From the NCBI RefSeq assembly GCF_002234675.1, contig NC_019879.2, positions 13,954,464 to 14,018,463 on the forward strand: a stretch of 64,000 nucleotides of DNA, given 5' to 3'. Shown piece after piece: positions 22,931 through 32,260 of the stretch (its first letter is position 1; every line of letters starts with the position of its first letter). The notes beneath the pieces were generated by a model that searched no databases, was not told where the DNA came from, and was given only the letters and a program-made list of their open reading frames with translations. Both the position numbers and the translations under genes were made by a program. Origin of the DNA: Oryzias latipes. Taxonomy: Eukaryota; Chordata; Actinopteri; Beloniformes; Adrianichthyidae.

Positions 22931-24404
22931 GGGCCTCATTTATAAACGTTGCGTACGCACAAAAGAAGGCGTACGCCGCTCTCTACGCAATAGTTGAGAT
23001 TTATAAAAAGCAAACTTGACGGGAAAATGTGCGGTCCTCCACACAAGCTCTGACCCAGGCGTACGCACAAAAACGGGTGAAAGAGAAACGGCGACACCGT
23101 CGGCAGATGGAAGAAACACGTGAAAGTGACAGTGGAAATGACAATCCTGCCTCTCAGAAATGAACGCAAGACTTCACAAAGCAAGACTTACAATTAACAG
23201 CCTACACAAGACCAGTTTGATCGATCAGCAGTGAAACAAACAAATCAGATCAAACGAGAATTACAACATAAATTCAAATGAACACATATTTGGAAAAAGA
23301 AAAGCTATATATGTTCTACAATATTGGCATGTTGTGCAATTAATCCTCATAAATAATATAGTTAACAGAACGAAATAATGTACAAAACTGATATTCTCGT
23401 CAGTGTGTCCGTCTGGCGGAGCAGATAGGTGCGGACGGACGGACAGACGTACTAATTGTCCACTGGGGAAAGTTGTTTTCATATTAAAACATTTCTTCAT
23501 AAGCTATGGAATTATGGTATTCATGCATATGCCGTTAGTTTGTTTTATTTTTGATAAAACAATGTATGGTGTATGTCTCAACCATTCAGAAAGCCACAAG
23601 AAATTACATTTGCGCGGAACAATTTCCCATTTCCACGTGGATTATTACCGACATCTGTAGCTTGTCAGATGTAATTAAATTGAGGGAAGTAAAATGCCCC
23701 ATCACAATGCGTAATGACGCACACAATGGCTGATCTTAGAAGATGTGGCAAATGGAAGAATTCAGAGTGAACGCATCTTTAGACAGCAAGAAGACTTGCT
23801 GGAAAATGAGGACGAGTGGCTTCTGAGCCGGTTCCGACTTCCTCGAGCCGTCCTTTTGGACCTCTGCGGGCTTTTGGGCCCGGCGTTACAGAGGAGCACT
23901 CGGAGGAACCACGCGTGTCACCCGGTGCATGCATCTGGCGCTCCGGTCCCCCCCTCCCTCCCATGGAGCGCTGTAGCCTCACAACCTCGGACCGGCCACC
24001 GTCTGCCGCTCACGTGCCTTTTTGGCATTTGTAATGCCCACACTGTGCCCTCCAAACAACACTTTTCCCCTCTTTTCCACCTCGCCAACGATAAATTCTA
24101 CTTCACATTGAGTGAAGTCACGTTTTTTTGATTTCCTCTCTGTGTTTGCCGTGGTTTCGCAATCAATGAATATTCATTTGTGGGCGTTTCACGGACTATT
24201 TATGGGCAACTATGGGCGTGTCATGGGGCCGCAAAAGCTGCGCTGCATTTAGAATCGGTTGTGATTTATTAAGGGAAAGATGCGTAGGATGTGCGTGCGC
24301 ACGGTTTTATAAATCCGAATATTTCTGTGCGTACGCACGTCCTATGTTTCATCCGTACGCCACTTCTGACGCAAGTCCTACGCAAAGTTTTATAAATGAG
24401 GCCC
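22931..24404 (+). mobile_element. PIF/Harbinger element inside copia
   Basis: The ends GGGCCTCATTTATAAA and its complement are flanked by CTG at 22928-22930 and 24405-24407. 1474 bp. Contains a transposase relic on plus (23745-23900) and a Myb-like relic on minus (about 24130-24000), facing each other: an internally deleted derivative of a two-gene Harbinger. Other copies are at 15337 (truncated) and 37360 (inverted). Confidence 0.88.
23745..23900 (+). pseudogene. Harbinger transposase N-terminal relic
   Basis: Reads ANGRIQSERIFRQQEDLL, then EDEWLLSRFRLPRAVLLDLC and LGPALQRSTRRN, which is the amino region of HARBI1-type transposases. The downstream DDE catalytic domain is missing; the frame runs into unrelated GC-rich sequence and then the opposed Myb-like relic. 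Confidence 0.75.
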
Positions 24405-24407
24405 CTG

Positions 24408-25021
24408 ATCTGAGTTATGCTGTTAGCAGATTGTCACAGTATTTCAGTGAGCCAACAGAAGAACAGTGGACAACTTTGAAGCATGTACTAAAATATCTGA
24501 AAGGCACAAATGATAAGAAACTTTGTTACAGGAAAAGTGATGAAGGATTAAGGCTGTAGGTTTACAGCGATGCAGATTGGGCAGGTGACACCAATGACAG
24601 ACGTAGTACTTCTGGTTATTGTATTAGCCTAAGCAAAAATGGACCCCTGATTTCCTGGAAGACCAAGAAGCAGCCAACTGTAGCACTGTCAACATGTGAG
24701 GCTGAGTACATAGCTTTAGCTGCCACTATACAGGAATGTTTGTATTTGACTCAGCTGCTTCAACATTTCGATGAGTATCAGTATGACAAAACTGTGATCT
24801 ATGAAGATAATCAAAGCACAATTGCACTGGCAAAGAATCCTGTAAATAGACAGAGATGCAAGCATGTTGATATTAAATATCATTTTGTGAGATCAACTGT
24901 AAACAATGGTGAAGTGTTTTTGAAATATTGTCCAACGGATCAGATGGTTGCTGACCTAATGACCAAACCAGCAACAAAACTAAAGCTACTTACCTTTTCT
25001 AGATTCTTGTTTGGATTATAG
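24408..25021 (+). pseudogene. copia RT end and RNase H
   Basis: Continues the reverse transcriptase (FSEPTEEQWTTLKHVLKYLKG) into RNase H. Catalytic blocks: VYSDADWAGD, TCEAEYIAL and YEDNQSTIALA, then CKHVDIKYHFVR. A TAG at 24557-24559 interrupts the frame just before VYSDADW. The natural stop is TAG at 25019-25021, 59 bp before the polypurine tract. Confidence 0.88.
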
Positions 25022-25088
25022 TTCAACCAAGATGTGATGCAGTTTTGGTTTCCATGATTATTGTAAATAATGTGTGAGCAAGTGGGGG

Positions 25089-25266
25089 TGTTAACAGGTT
25101 GATTGTCCAATGGGTGTGCTCCCAATTATTGAGAATTCTTCTCAGGTGTGTTCCCTGTGGTCATGCCATGTCACTGCCTATTTAAACTGCACCTGATTGT
25201 ATGTTCTGACTGCAGACTGTGTCCCAGTGTGTGCTTTTGCTCCCCTTTAGAAAGCCACGTTTAACA
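25089..25266 (+). repeat. copia 3' LTR, 16-bp deletion
   Basis: 178 bp. Identical to the 5' LTR except for one A/G change near the end and loss of CACCAATAAACAAAAG, which removes the AATAAA signal. Confidence 0.92.
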
Positions 25267-25271
25267 TCCAT

Positions 25272-25982
25272 CCTCTTCGCAAAGTCCACCACCATCTATC
25301 CCTCCAGATTCCTTTCCTTCACACCAAACCTGCCCATCACCTCCTCATCACCTCTGTTGCCCTCACCAACATGCCCATTAAAGTCTGCTCCAATAACAAC
25401 TTTCTGTCCTCTGGGAAAACTCTCTATGACCTCATCCAACTCACTCCAGAATCTCTCCTTCACTTCTAACTCACAGCCAACCTGTGGTGCATACCCACTG
25501 ACTACATTCACCATCACCCCTTCAATTTCTAACTTTAGGCTCATCATCCTGTCTGAGACTCTTTTCACCTCTAGAACACTGTTTACAAACTCCCCCTTCA
25601 GAATCACTCCTACCCCGTTTCTCTTCCTATCAACACCATGATAGAACAGTTTGTATCCTCCTCCAATACTACGTGCCTTGCTGCCCTTCAACCTTGTCTC
25701 CTGCACACACAGTACATCTACCTTCCTTCTCTCTATCATGTCTGCCAGCTCTCTGCCTTTCCCTGTCATTGTGCCAACGTTAAGAGTCCCTATTCTCAAA
25801 CCTATGTTCCTGCCTTTTCCCTTCTCTCTCTGGCCACGGACCCTTCTGCCTCCCCTCTTTCTTCGACCAACAGTAGTCAAATTTCCACCGACACCCTGTA
25901 GGTTAACAGCATCGGTGGCGGACGTTGTTAACCCGGGCCTCGACCGATCCGGTATGTCTAAAGTATTGTGGATGATTCGCAT
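25272..25982 (-). pseudogene. RTE LINE endonuclease (N-terminal part)
   Basis: Apurinic-type endonuclease that nicks target DNA to prime reverse transcription. Starts MRIIHNTLDIPD. Visible catalytic blocks: LRIGTLNVGTM (N), VLCVQETRL (E), GYAPQVG, and VVIGADFNGHVGEGNRG (D, N). An in-frame TAG (25296-25298) falls between NLEG and MVVDFAKR. The frame then reaches the copia target duplication and continues at 19272 as MEMAVVNTYF, so the two halves belong to one ORF. Confidence 0.88.
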
Positions 25983-26066
25983 GGTTATTTTGGCAAATTT
26001 TACGCCGGATGCCCTTGCTGACGCAACCCTCTCTATTTATCCGGGCTTGGGACCGGCACAGAAGTA

Positions 26067-26287
26067 ACTGGCTTGCAACCCCTGTGGCTAGATTAAATAA
26101 CTCCACTTATAAAAGGAAGAAAACAGTAAAACTACATTCAGATGGGTTCAAACTATAGTTAACAACCCCTCTAAATGTGCTCGATTGCATTTTCTTTTAT
26201 CACAAAATCTACAAAGGCTTCAAACAATACAGCCCTTCAATGACACTCCCCACGTCCAAGTGACATTCTAGGGGAAGGGACTGTGAC
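26067..26287. other. Short unassigned stretch
   Basis: Lies between the RTE 5' end and a probable solo LTR; no feature seen. Confidence 0.4.
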
Positions 26288-26582
26288 TGTGTGGCACCGT
26301 CAGATGCCAAGGGGGGGCCACACCAGGTTTTATTGTTTGTGTATTGTTGTATTTTGTTATTTAATGATTGCTACCTGTGGTGCCACCTGGAGGGAATGGA
26401 GAGCAACGCCCCGTGGGCGTGGCATCCCATTTAAAGGTGAGCACTGCAGGTAATGGAAGGGGGGAGTGACAGAGTGTGCTGTGTGCTGCATGGCCCTGCG
26501 TGTAGCAACAGTGTCGACAAATAAAGGCAGTTCCTCCTCACCTTGGCTCCTCTGCATCCTTTCTCGGCGGGACCCCGCCACA
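26288..26582 (+). repeat. Probable solo LTR
   Basis: Begins TGTGTGGCACC and ends CCCCGCCACA, with TG...CA ends and a TGTGGC/GCCACA inverted pair. It has a TTTAAAGG TATA-like site and an AATAAA about 60 bp before the end. Flanks GTGAC and GGGAC agree at 4 of 5 bases. No internal retroelement coding sequence follows, so solo if real. Confidence 0.45.
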
Positions 26583-27034
26583 GGGACAAACACCTGCGTG
26601 GTGACATCTCTTTGGTCACGTGGTAGAAGTCCCACCTACCTTCGAACGCGTTTGCAGTGACGTCAAAATTTGTCTGCATGGCGCAGATCATGAAGCTTGT
26701 GCCTTGCTTATTGCAGCACCTATGTCATTGCTACAAGATTTTACCAACTGCATTTTGTCGTCTGCTCCAGATTCACAACTATTTGTTTAAAGACATTGTA
26801 AACATTGTAAAAAGCAATATCAATCTTAATTTTCTTTGATATGTTTTCCACTATCAGAAAAATGTCACATTATGCTTACAAATAAGAAAGTTTCAACAGC
26901 TGTTGTCAGCCTTTTGCCACATTTTATAACCTTCCGGTTCCGGGTTACAACGGACGCGTGGCAGCTCACGGCAGCTATACAACTATCTTCAAATGACTTA
27001 AAAAGTTGTTTTTTATCCAAAAAGAGAGCTGACC

Positions 27035-27796
27035 ATGGCCCCCAAGAAAACCCAGGAATACGAAGACCTTAAAAAGATTCTTGATGACATCAAAGCTACG
27101 CTGTATCCTTTAATCGAACAAGTGAATGCAAAGCTAGCTCCACTGATTGAGCTAATGGAAGACTTCCGAAGATTTCGGGCTCAAAACGAGCAACGAGAAA
27201 ACCGGGTCAACATTCTGGAGAAAAGACTGGACGATGTGGAACAACAAGTAAGGATGAATAATGTCATTCTCACTGGAGTACCGATCAAACCTCGGGCGAA
27301 GCTAAAGAGAGCTGGAGCTAGCATTGCTAATGCTAATAGCGCTAGCATCGCTAGCAGTTCTGAAACGGAGAACGGTGCAGAGTCTCTGGAACGCCAAATG
27401 GAAACATTTCTCACGTCTAAAGGGATTTCTCTGGATTTAAACACCATCGAGACCTGCCACCCGCTCCCCAGGAGAAAGGAGACGGATAAACCAGCGATCC
27501 TCATCAGGTTTGTGAATCAAAAACACAAGCTAGCTCTGATGAATCAAAGAAGAAATCTGAAAGGATCTGCTGTTTATCTGAACGACTATCTGACCAGAAG
27601 GAATGCTGAAATCGCTAAACATGCACGGCTTCTCAGGAAGCAGAAGCAGATTGAAAACACTTGGGTTAAAGGCTGCAGGATTTACGTCAAACCACTCGGT
27701 CCACCGGACCGGTCCAAGGTTCTGGTTGTGAACACCATGAAAGACTTTGAGAAGTGCTTGATTTCGAGTCGAGAGACAAATTTTTTTCCCTGCTGA
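27035..27796 (+). CDS. LINE ORF1-like RNA-binding protein
   Basis: A 253-codon frame. Residues about 1-75 form a likely coiled coil (regular heptads through LIEQVNAKLAPLIELME and NILEKRLDDVEQQV). A NNVILTGVP segment and a folded region (PAILIRFVNQKHKLALMNQ, YLNDYLTRRNAEIAKHARLL) follow, as in L1/Tx1-type ORF1 proteins, which bind element RNA. Residues about 88-110 are an Ala/Ser/Asn-rich insert made of GCTAGC/GCTAAT units. The last residues and the stop lie in Tc1 sequence that begins at about 27788, so the true carboxy end is lost. No ORF2 follows. Confidence 0.65.
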   Translation: MAPKKTQEYEDLKKILDDIKATLYPLIEQVNAKLAPLIELMEDFRRFRAQNEQRENRVNILEKRLDDVEQQVRMNNVILTGVPIKPRAKLKRAGASIANANSASIASSSETENGAESLERQMETFLTSKGISLDLNTIETCHPLPRRKETDKPAILIRFVNQKHKLALMNQRRNLKGSAVYLNDYLTRRNAEIAKHARLLRKQKQIENTWVKGCRIYVKPLGPPDRSKVLVVNTMKDFEKCLISSRETNFFPC

Positions 27797-28762
27797 AGAA
27801 AAGCAGCCCTAAACCATGATGCTGCCACCCCCTTGTTTGACAGTGGGGATAGTGTGTTCAGGGTGATGAGCTGTGTTGCTCTTCCGCCAAACATAACATT
27901 TTGCATTGTTGCCAAAAAGATCGATTTTGATTTCATCTGACCAGAGCACCTTCTTCCACGTGTTTGGTGTGTCTCGCAGGTGGCTTGTGGCAAACTTTAA
28001 AAAACACTTTTTATGGATATCTTTAAGAAATGGCTTTCTTCTTGCCACTCCTCCATAAAGGTATTTGTGCAATAAACGACTGATTGCTGTCCTATGGACT
28101 GAGTCTCCCACCTCAGCTGTAGATCTCTGCAGTTCATCCAGAGTGATCATGGGCCTCTTGGCTGCATCTCTGATCATGTCCTTTCCTTGTTTGAGCTGAA
28201 AGTTTAGACGAACAGACGGGTCTTTGTAGATTACAGAGGCCTTAAACTCCTTCCATTTCAATATTATCGCTTGCAAAGTGCACCATGGGATATTTAAAGC
28301 GTGGGAAATATTTTTGTATCCAAATCCGACTTTAAACTTCTCCACAATAGTATCTATGCCTGGTGTGTTCCTTATTCTTCATGATGCTCGCTGCTCTTTA
28401 AACGGACCTCAGAGAGCAGGTGCATTTATATGGAGACTTGATTACATACAGGTAGATTCTATTTATCATCATTAGTCATTTAGGTCAACATTGGATCATT
28501 TAGAGATCCTCACTGAAACTCTGGAGAGGGTTTGCTGCACTGAAAGTAAAAGGGGTTGAATATTTTTTTGCATGCCCAATATTTCAGTTTTTTATTTGTT
28601 GAACAAGTTTGAAATCTCCAATAAATTTGGTTCCACTTCATGATTGTGTCCCACTTGTTGATTCTTCTCAAAAAATAGTTTATATCTTTATGTTTGAAGT
28701 CTGAATTGTGGTAAAAGGTTGAAAAGTTCAAGGGAGCCAAATACTTTCGCATGGCACATTGA
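27788..28762 (-). mobile_element. Tc1-like transposon, 3'-truncated
   Basis: Minus-strand transposase relic (28345-27809) with the helix-turn-helix EKFKVGFGYKNISHALNIP, KRPMITLDELQRSTAE, and VLWSDEIKIDLFGNNAKCYVWR holding the second catalytic aspartate. The sequence is cut at about 27788, before the last acidic residue. The 5' untranslated part and end (AAAGTATTTGGCTCCC type) run to about 28762. Frame damage at the amino end. Confidence 0.85.
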
Positions 28763-29201
28763 TCAGCATTCCAGCTCATCATTCCTGCAACATACCAACA
28801 CACAAATATAATAATAACACTCAACACGCATATTTGTGCCTATTGTTTGTCAGTGTGTGTAATACCTGTCACGAACTGTTTGTACTGTGGATATGTTGTA
28901 CTTAAGCATGGGCAGAGTTCCTTGTTGGGAACAATAAAGTATGATTGATTTGATATGATTGAACAGACAACAGCAACCCCGTCTGCAATATCCTGAAGGT
29001 GGGCCTGAGGGGGATCCTAAAAAAATGATCATATTCTTCCGGACATTTGGACTAACACCCATGTGTTACTGTTATTTACACAGCCTGGTGTTAGGAGTAA
29101 AACTCATATGTATGTACTTCAGGTCAAGCTGGTTAAGTCTTATTGCAGTGATCTGACTATCTGTGTATTTTACTGTCAGCTGCTGTAATATGCTCTACCC
29201 A
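28763..29201. other. Intergenic; LINE-tail-like segment
   Basis: 28920-28970 (GGGAACAATAAAGTATGATTG) looks like the 3' end of a non-LTR element. Otherwise nothing. Confidence 0.4.
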
Positions 29202-29294
29202 ATTGTAGTAGGTTTAGGGGTTGTCATCTGGACTTGGTTTTAAACTTTAACTTTAAAACCAAGTCCAGATGACAACCCCTAAACCTACTACAAT
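29202..29294. repeat. Perfect 43-bp inverted repeat
   Basis: Arms 29202-29244 and 29252-29294 are exact complements around a 7-nt loop. AT and GC are mixed, so this is not a simple repeat. No target duplication or TIR family is apparent. Confidence 0.92.
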
Positions 29295-29431
29295 GGAACC
29301 TACCTGGATGAATGAGTCTTCATAGACATGCTCCACCCAAGTGATAAAAGTTCATTTAAAAGCAGACCTGCATTCTCCAGCCACAGTAACAGTAATGAGA
29401 CCCACAGGGGAGCTTCAGCATGTTTGTGCCT

Positions 29432-29697
29432 CAGTGACGTGCGGTCCGGTGAGTAAAAGGCCAATGTTCTTCTTATGTCGCCCATATTCACACAATATAT
29501 ATGAATAATATAAACAAGAAGAGTGTCCAATCCGTGTTTCTAAAAGAAATATTCTCTGGAGGACAAATATCTTCTTGTGTGTCTTATATGCTGTTACCTG
29601 CGGATGGATGAATGGTGAGATATTCAGTTCTTGCAATTGAAAATCTGACTCCAGAGGAGTCGGTCTCACCAGCCATCAACCTCACCACAAGTCACTG
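29432..29697. mobile_element. hAT MITE with exact 8-bp target duplication
   Basis: The ends CAGTGACGTGCGGTCCGG and (complement) CAGTGACTTGTGGTGAGG are flanked by TTGTGCCT at 29424-29431 and 29698-29705. 266 bp. Same family as 4560-5373. Confidence 0.9.
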
Positions 29698-29705
29698 TTG
29701 TGCCT

Positions 29706-30377
29706 CACATCAGAATTCACAGACGGAGGATAATACTGCCACCATGAGGTTAGATGTGGCTCTATCAACCTTAAGGATCTTATTCACAACCACTCTATAT
29801 GTAAAATCTCTGCAGCAGATTTAAACTGAATAGACAATGCACTATAAAATGTATTTTATTAGGCCTTCATGGTTCTTTACAGCACTGACTGCAGGTTATA
29901 AAAATGCTGCTCTTGCAGGAATTAAAAAGATGATTACATCTGTTTAATGTTTTGTTAATTCCCTCTTAATAAGTTAATGATTTAGGACCAGTAAATATTT
30001 TAGAAGTTATACTGCTGAACCCCTCTGTTGATCATTCAGATCATTTAAATCTTGTGCAAGGATACTTTTTATGGTCTACAGTTCTGCTTTTAACTCTCTG
30101 TTTTAAGAGTTTAAAGCCATAACCCAAAGCTCATTAACACAAGTGAGGATAGGACCATATAATTTCAGTCACTGCACCTATCCTCCTGTCAATCTCAGGC
30201 TTCTTCCTTGTTGTCCTCGGATATTTGAACTCATCCACTTGAGGCAGGAGCCCTCTAACCACCTTTTTCCAGTTGAGAACCATGGAGATGCAAATCTCAT
30301 TCCGGCCATAGAATTGGAGGGATAGCTGAACTCCCAGCTCCCAGGTAACCTAAAGACTTCTGTGTAAGATAGAGTAG
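29706..30377. other. No gene recognised
   Basis: AT-rich, no repeat end or coding segment supported. Confidence 0.45.
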
Positions 30378-31461
30378 CCCTTGTGCTATCCTAGGCACTT
30401 TACCATTGTGAGTTGAGTCATCTAGACCAGTGTTTTTCAACCAGTGTGCCGCGGCACACTAGTGTGCCGTGGGAGATGGTCAAGTGTGCCGTGGAGAAAT
30501 TGCCCTCATTAGCTGATTTAACAACATTTTCCATCTCCAGGATTTCAGCTCTCTGTTCATCCAAACAGGCCCTGATAAAACACTGAGTAGTTAGGAATAT
30601 AAAAGATCCTAAAATACTTTTTCTTTGCGTTTATTTTATTTTATTAAAGACATTTTGATAAGAATGACGTTACCACGACTCAGCTGCAGCTCCGGCTGTA
30701 TTTTGGAAAAGTCCCGTCCCTTTAACTGTCTCCACCAATCATTGTTGGGGAGCTTAATCACATGTCATCAGTCTGACCAATCAGAAGTGGTTAAAGTCTT
30801 CACTTCCTTGTCCCGATTTAGCTCGTAAAGTCGCTCAGTTCTAACAAAAATAGCAGCTAAAGCTCGTCTTTAGCGGTGTAGCTTTCCACAGAGTCCGGTA
30901 TCAGACCGTGGAACAAGTGAACAAAACCATGAAGCTCCGAAAAGCGATCTCCGCCGGCCGTTTTATGCACTACATCTCCCATGATGCATTGGGTTGAGAG
31001 AGTGACAGCGCACAAGGAGATCTGTTGTTAAACGTCTTGAAACCAACGAACACACTTCAAACTGTTTTTAAATCTTCTAACTTAACTTTTATTGCATCTT
31101 TTAGAAAAAAACAGCTGCAGTTTCCAGCTTTTTCTGCAACAATTATCTCAAAAATGCATGTGAGACTGTGGAGGGAGGGGCTGTAGATCAATACAGACTG
31201 AGTTTCTCCTTTTTTAAAACTTTTTGGATGCTGGTGTGCCGCGGGATTTTTTTTTAAGGTTAAAGTGTGCCGTGGCTCAGAAAAGGTTGAAAAACACTGA
31301 TCTAGACCCACTAGACAGTGCTCTAAACCTTTTTTCTTCAATGATTTGTGAACCTGACTGGTGTCCATGGATTACATGAAATCTTTCCACCTTTATCCAC
31401 CTTTGTCATGGTAGGGAGAACACGTCAATGTAAGGTGGGGTCATCTAAGATAGCACAAGGG
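30378..31461 (-). mobile_element. piggyBac-like MITE, copy C, split by hAT
   Basis: The left end CCCTTGTGCTATCCTAGG and the right end at 31461 (GATAGCACAAGGG) bracket a hAT element at 30428-31299. Removing the hAT and one target copy leaves about 204 bp, the normal size. TTAA flanks have decayed (GTAG, TTAT). Confidence 0.85.
30428..31299. mobile_element. hAT element (872 bp) nested in a MITE
   Basis: The TIR CAGTGTTTTTCAACC is perfect at both ends. The 8-bp duplication ATCTAGAC is exact (30420-30427 and 31300-31307). Sub-terminal GTGTGCCG motifs repeat near both ends. No transposase frame, so non-autonomous. Part of its interior (30700-30785) also occurs at 50965-51055. Confidence 0.93.
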
Positions 31462-31794
31462 TTATAGAATGTATTAACGTACTTTGTTAGCAGTTTATTG
31501 AATGTTTTGCAGCACCTCATCTAAACTGTGGGATGTTTATACCACAAACAACCACAAAGCATAAATAAAGCTTGTAAAAAGAACTTTATATAACATTGCA
31601 ACTTAAATATTCAAAAGCATTCTGTAATAATAAAAACAATCTACACATTTTTAAACACATAATATGAACTAAAGAATATAACTTTCAAACTTTAAATAAA
31701 GAACATTATAACAAGTGAGAAAAACTTAAACCTTTTCTGAATTCTTCGAAACTAAATAACTAACAGATGTTTACAAACAACTATCCAAAACCTG
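31462..31794. other. No gene recognised
   Basis: AT-rich spacer. Confidence 0.45.
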
Positions 31795-31980
31795 GGGGGT
31801 ATTCCAGAAAGCAGGTTATGCTAGCTCCCACGGTAAGTTTGAGGCTAAGGAAGTAGATAGCCTCAGCTTTGTGTTCCCTGAAATGGGGGTATATTTCATG
31901 TTAAGCACTCAGAGTAAGCAAGTTCAGGCGAGTTCAGGGTTAAAGTCAGGGTAGTTTACTCTTGCTTTCTGGAATACCCC
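31795..31980. mobile_element. Harbinger-type MITE, GGGGGTATTCC ends
   Basis: 186 bp, flanked by CTG (31792-31794, 31981-31983). Its ends and sub-terminal sequence match the 2.4-kb element at 3480-5844, of which it is a deletion derivative. Confidence 0.85.
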
Positions 31981-32055
31981 CTGGAGCATTGCTGACTATT
32001 GTGTTTCGGTCCACCCCCACTTTTGGAACTCCAGACAAGGTGATTCCTTTTTTAA

Positions 32056-32260
32056 CCCTTGTGCTATCTTAGATGACCCCACCCTTCCATTGACGTGTTA
32101 TTCCTACCATGACAAAGGTGGATAAAGGTGGAAAGATTTCATGTAATCCATGGACACCAGCGAAGACCACAAATCATTGAAGAAAAAAGGTTCAGAGCAC
32201 TGTCTAGTCGGTCTAGATGACCCAACTCCCAATGTTAAAGTGCCTAGAATAGCACAAGGG
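32056..32260 (+). mobile_element. piggyBac-like MITE, copy D
   Basis: 205 bp with inverted CCCTTGTGCTATC ends; the left flank is TTAA (32052-32055), the right flank TTAC. Confidence 0.85.

Larger units (their letters stand above)
19273..25266 (+). mobile_element. Ty1/copia LTR retrotransposon, near complete
   Basis: Flanked by the 5-bp duplication TCCAT (19268-19272, 25267-25271). It has two LTRs with TGTTAA...TTAACA ends, a primer site, gag, protease, integrase, reverse transcriptase and RNase H in copia order, and a polypurine tract (AAGTGGGGG, 25080-25088). Damage: a net -1 frameshift near 20790-20820, TAA at 21898-21900, TAG at 24557-24559 and a 1.47-kb Harbinger insertion. The LTRs differ by one base and one 16-bp gap, indicating a recent insertion. 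Confidence 0.93.
16966..26066 (-). mobile_element. RTE-clade LINE split by a copia element
   Basis: A nearly full-length RTE (BovB/Expander-like) on the minus strand. The 5' end lies near 26066, the ORF start at 25982 and the stop at 16990. The single ORF would be 997 codons once the 6-kb copia insertion and one TSD copy are discounted. It is intact apart from that insertion and one in-frame TAG at 25296-25298. The 3' tail past the stop codon (TGGGAAAAGCCGAAAG) is short, as in RTE elements. Confidence 0.88.

Noticed and set aside
22931..23019. C-terminal 30 residues of the copia RT open frame
   Set aside because: Encoded by the Harbinger terminal sequence, not by copia; the real RT resumes at 24408.
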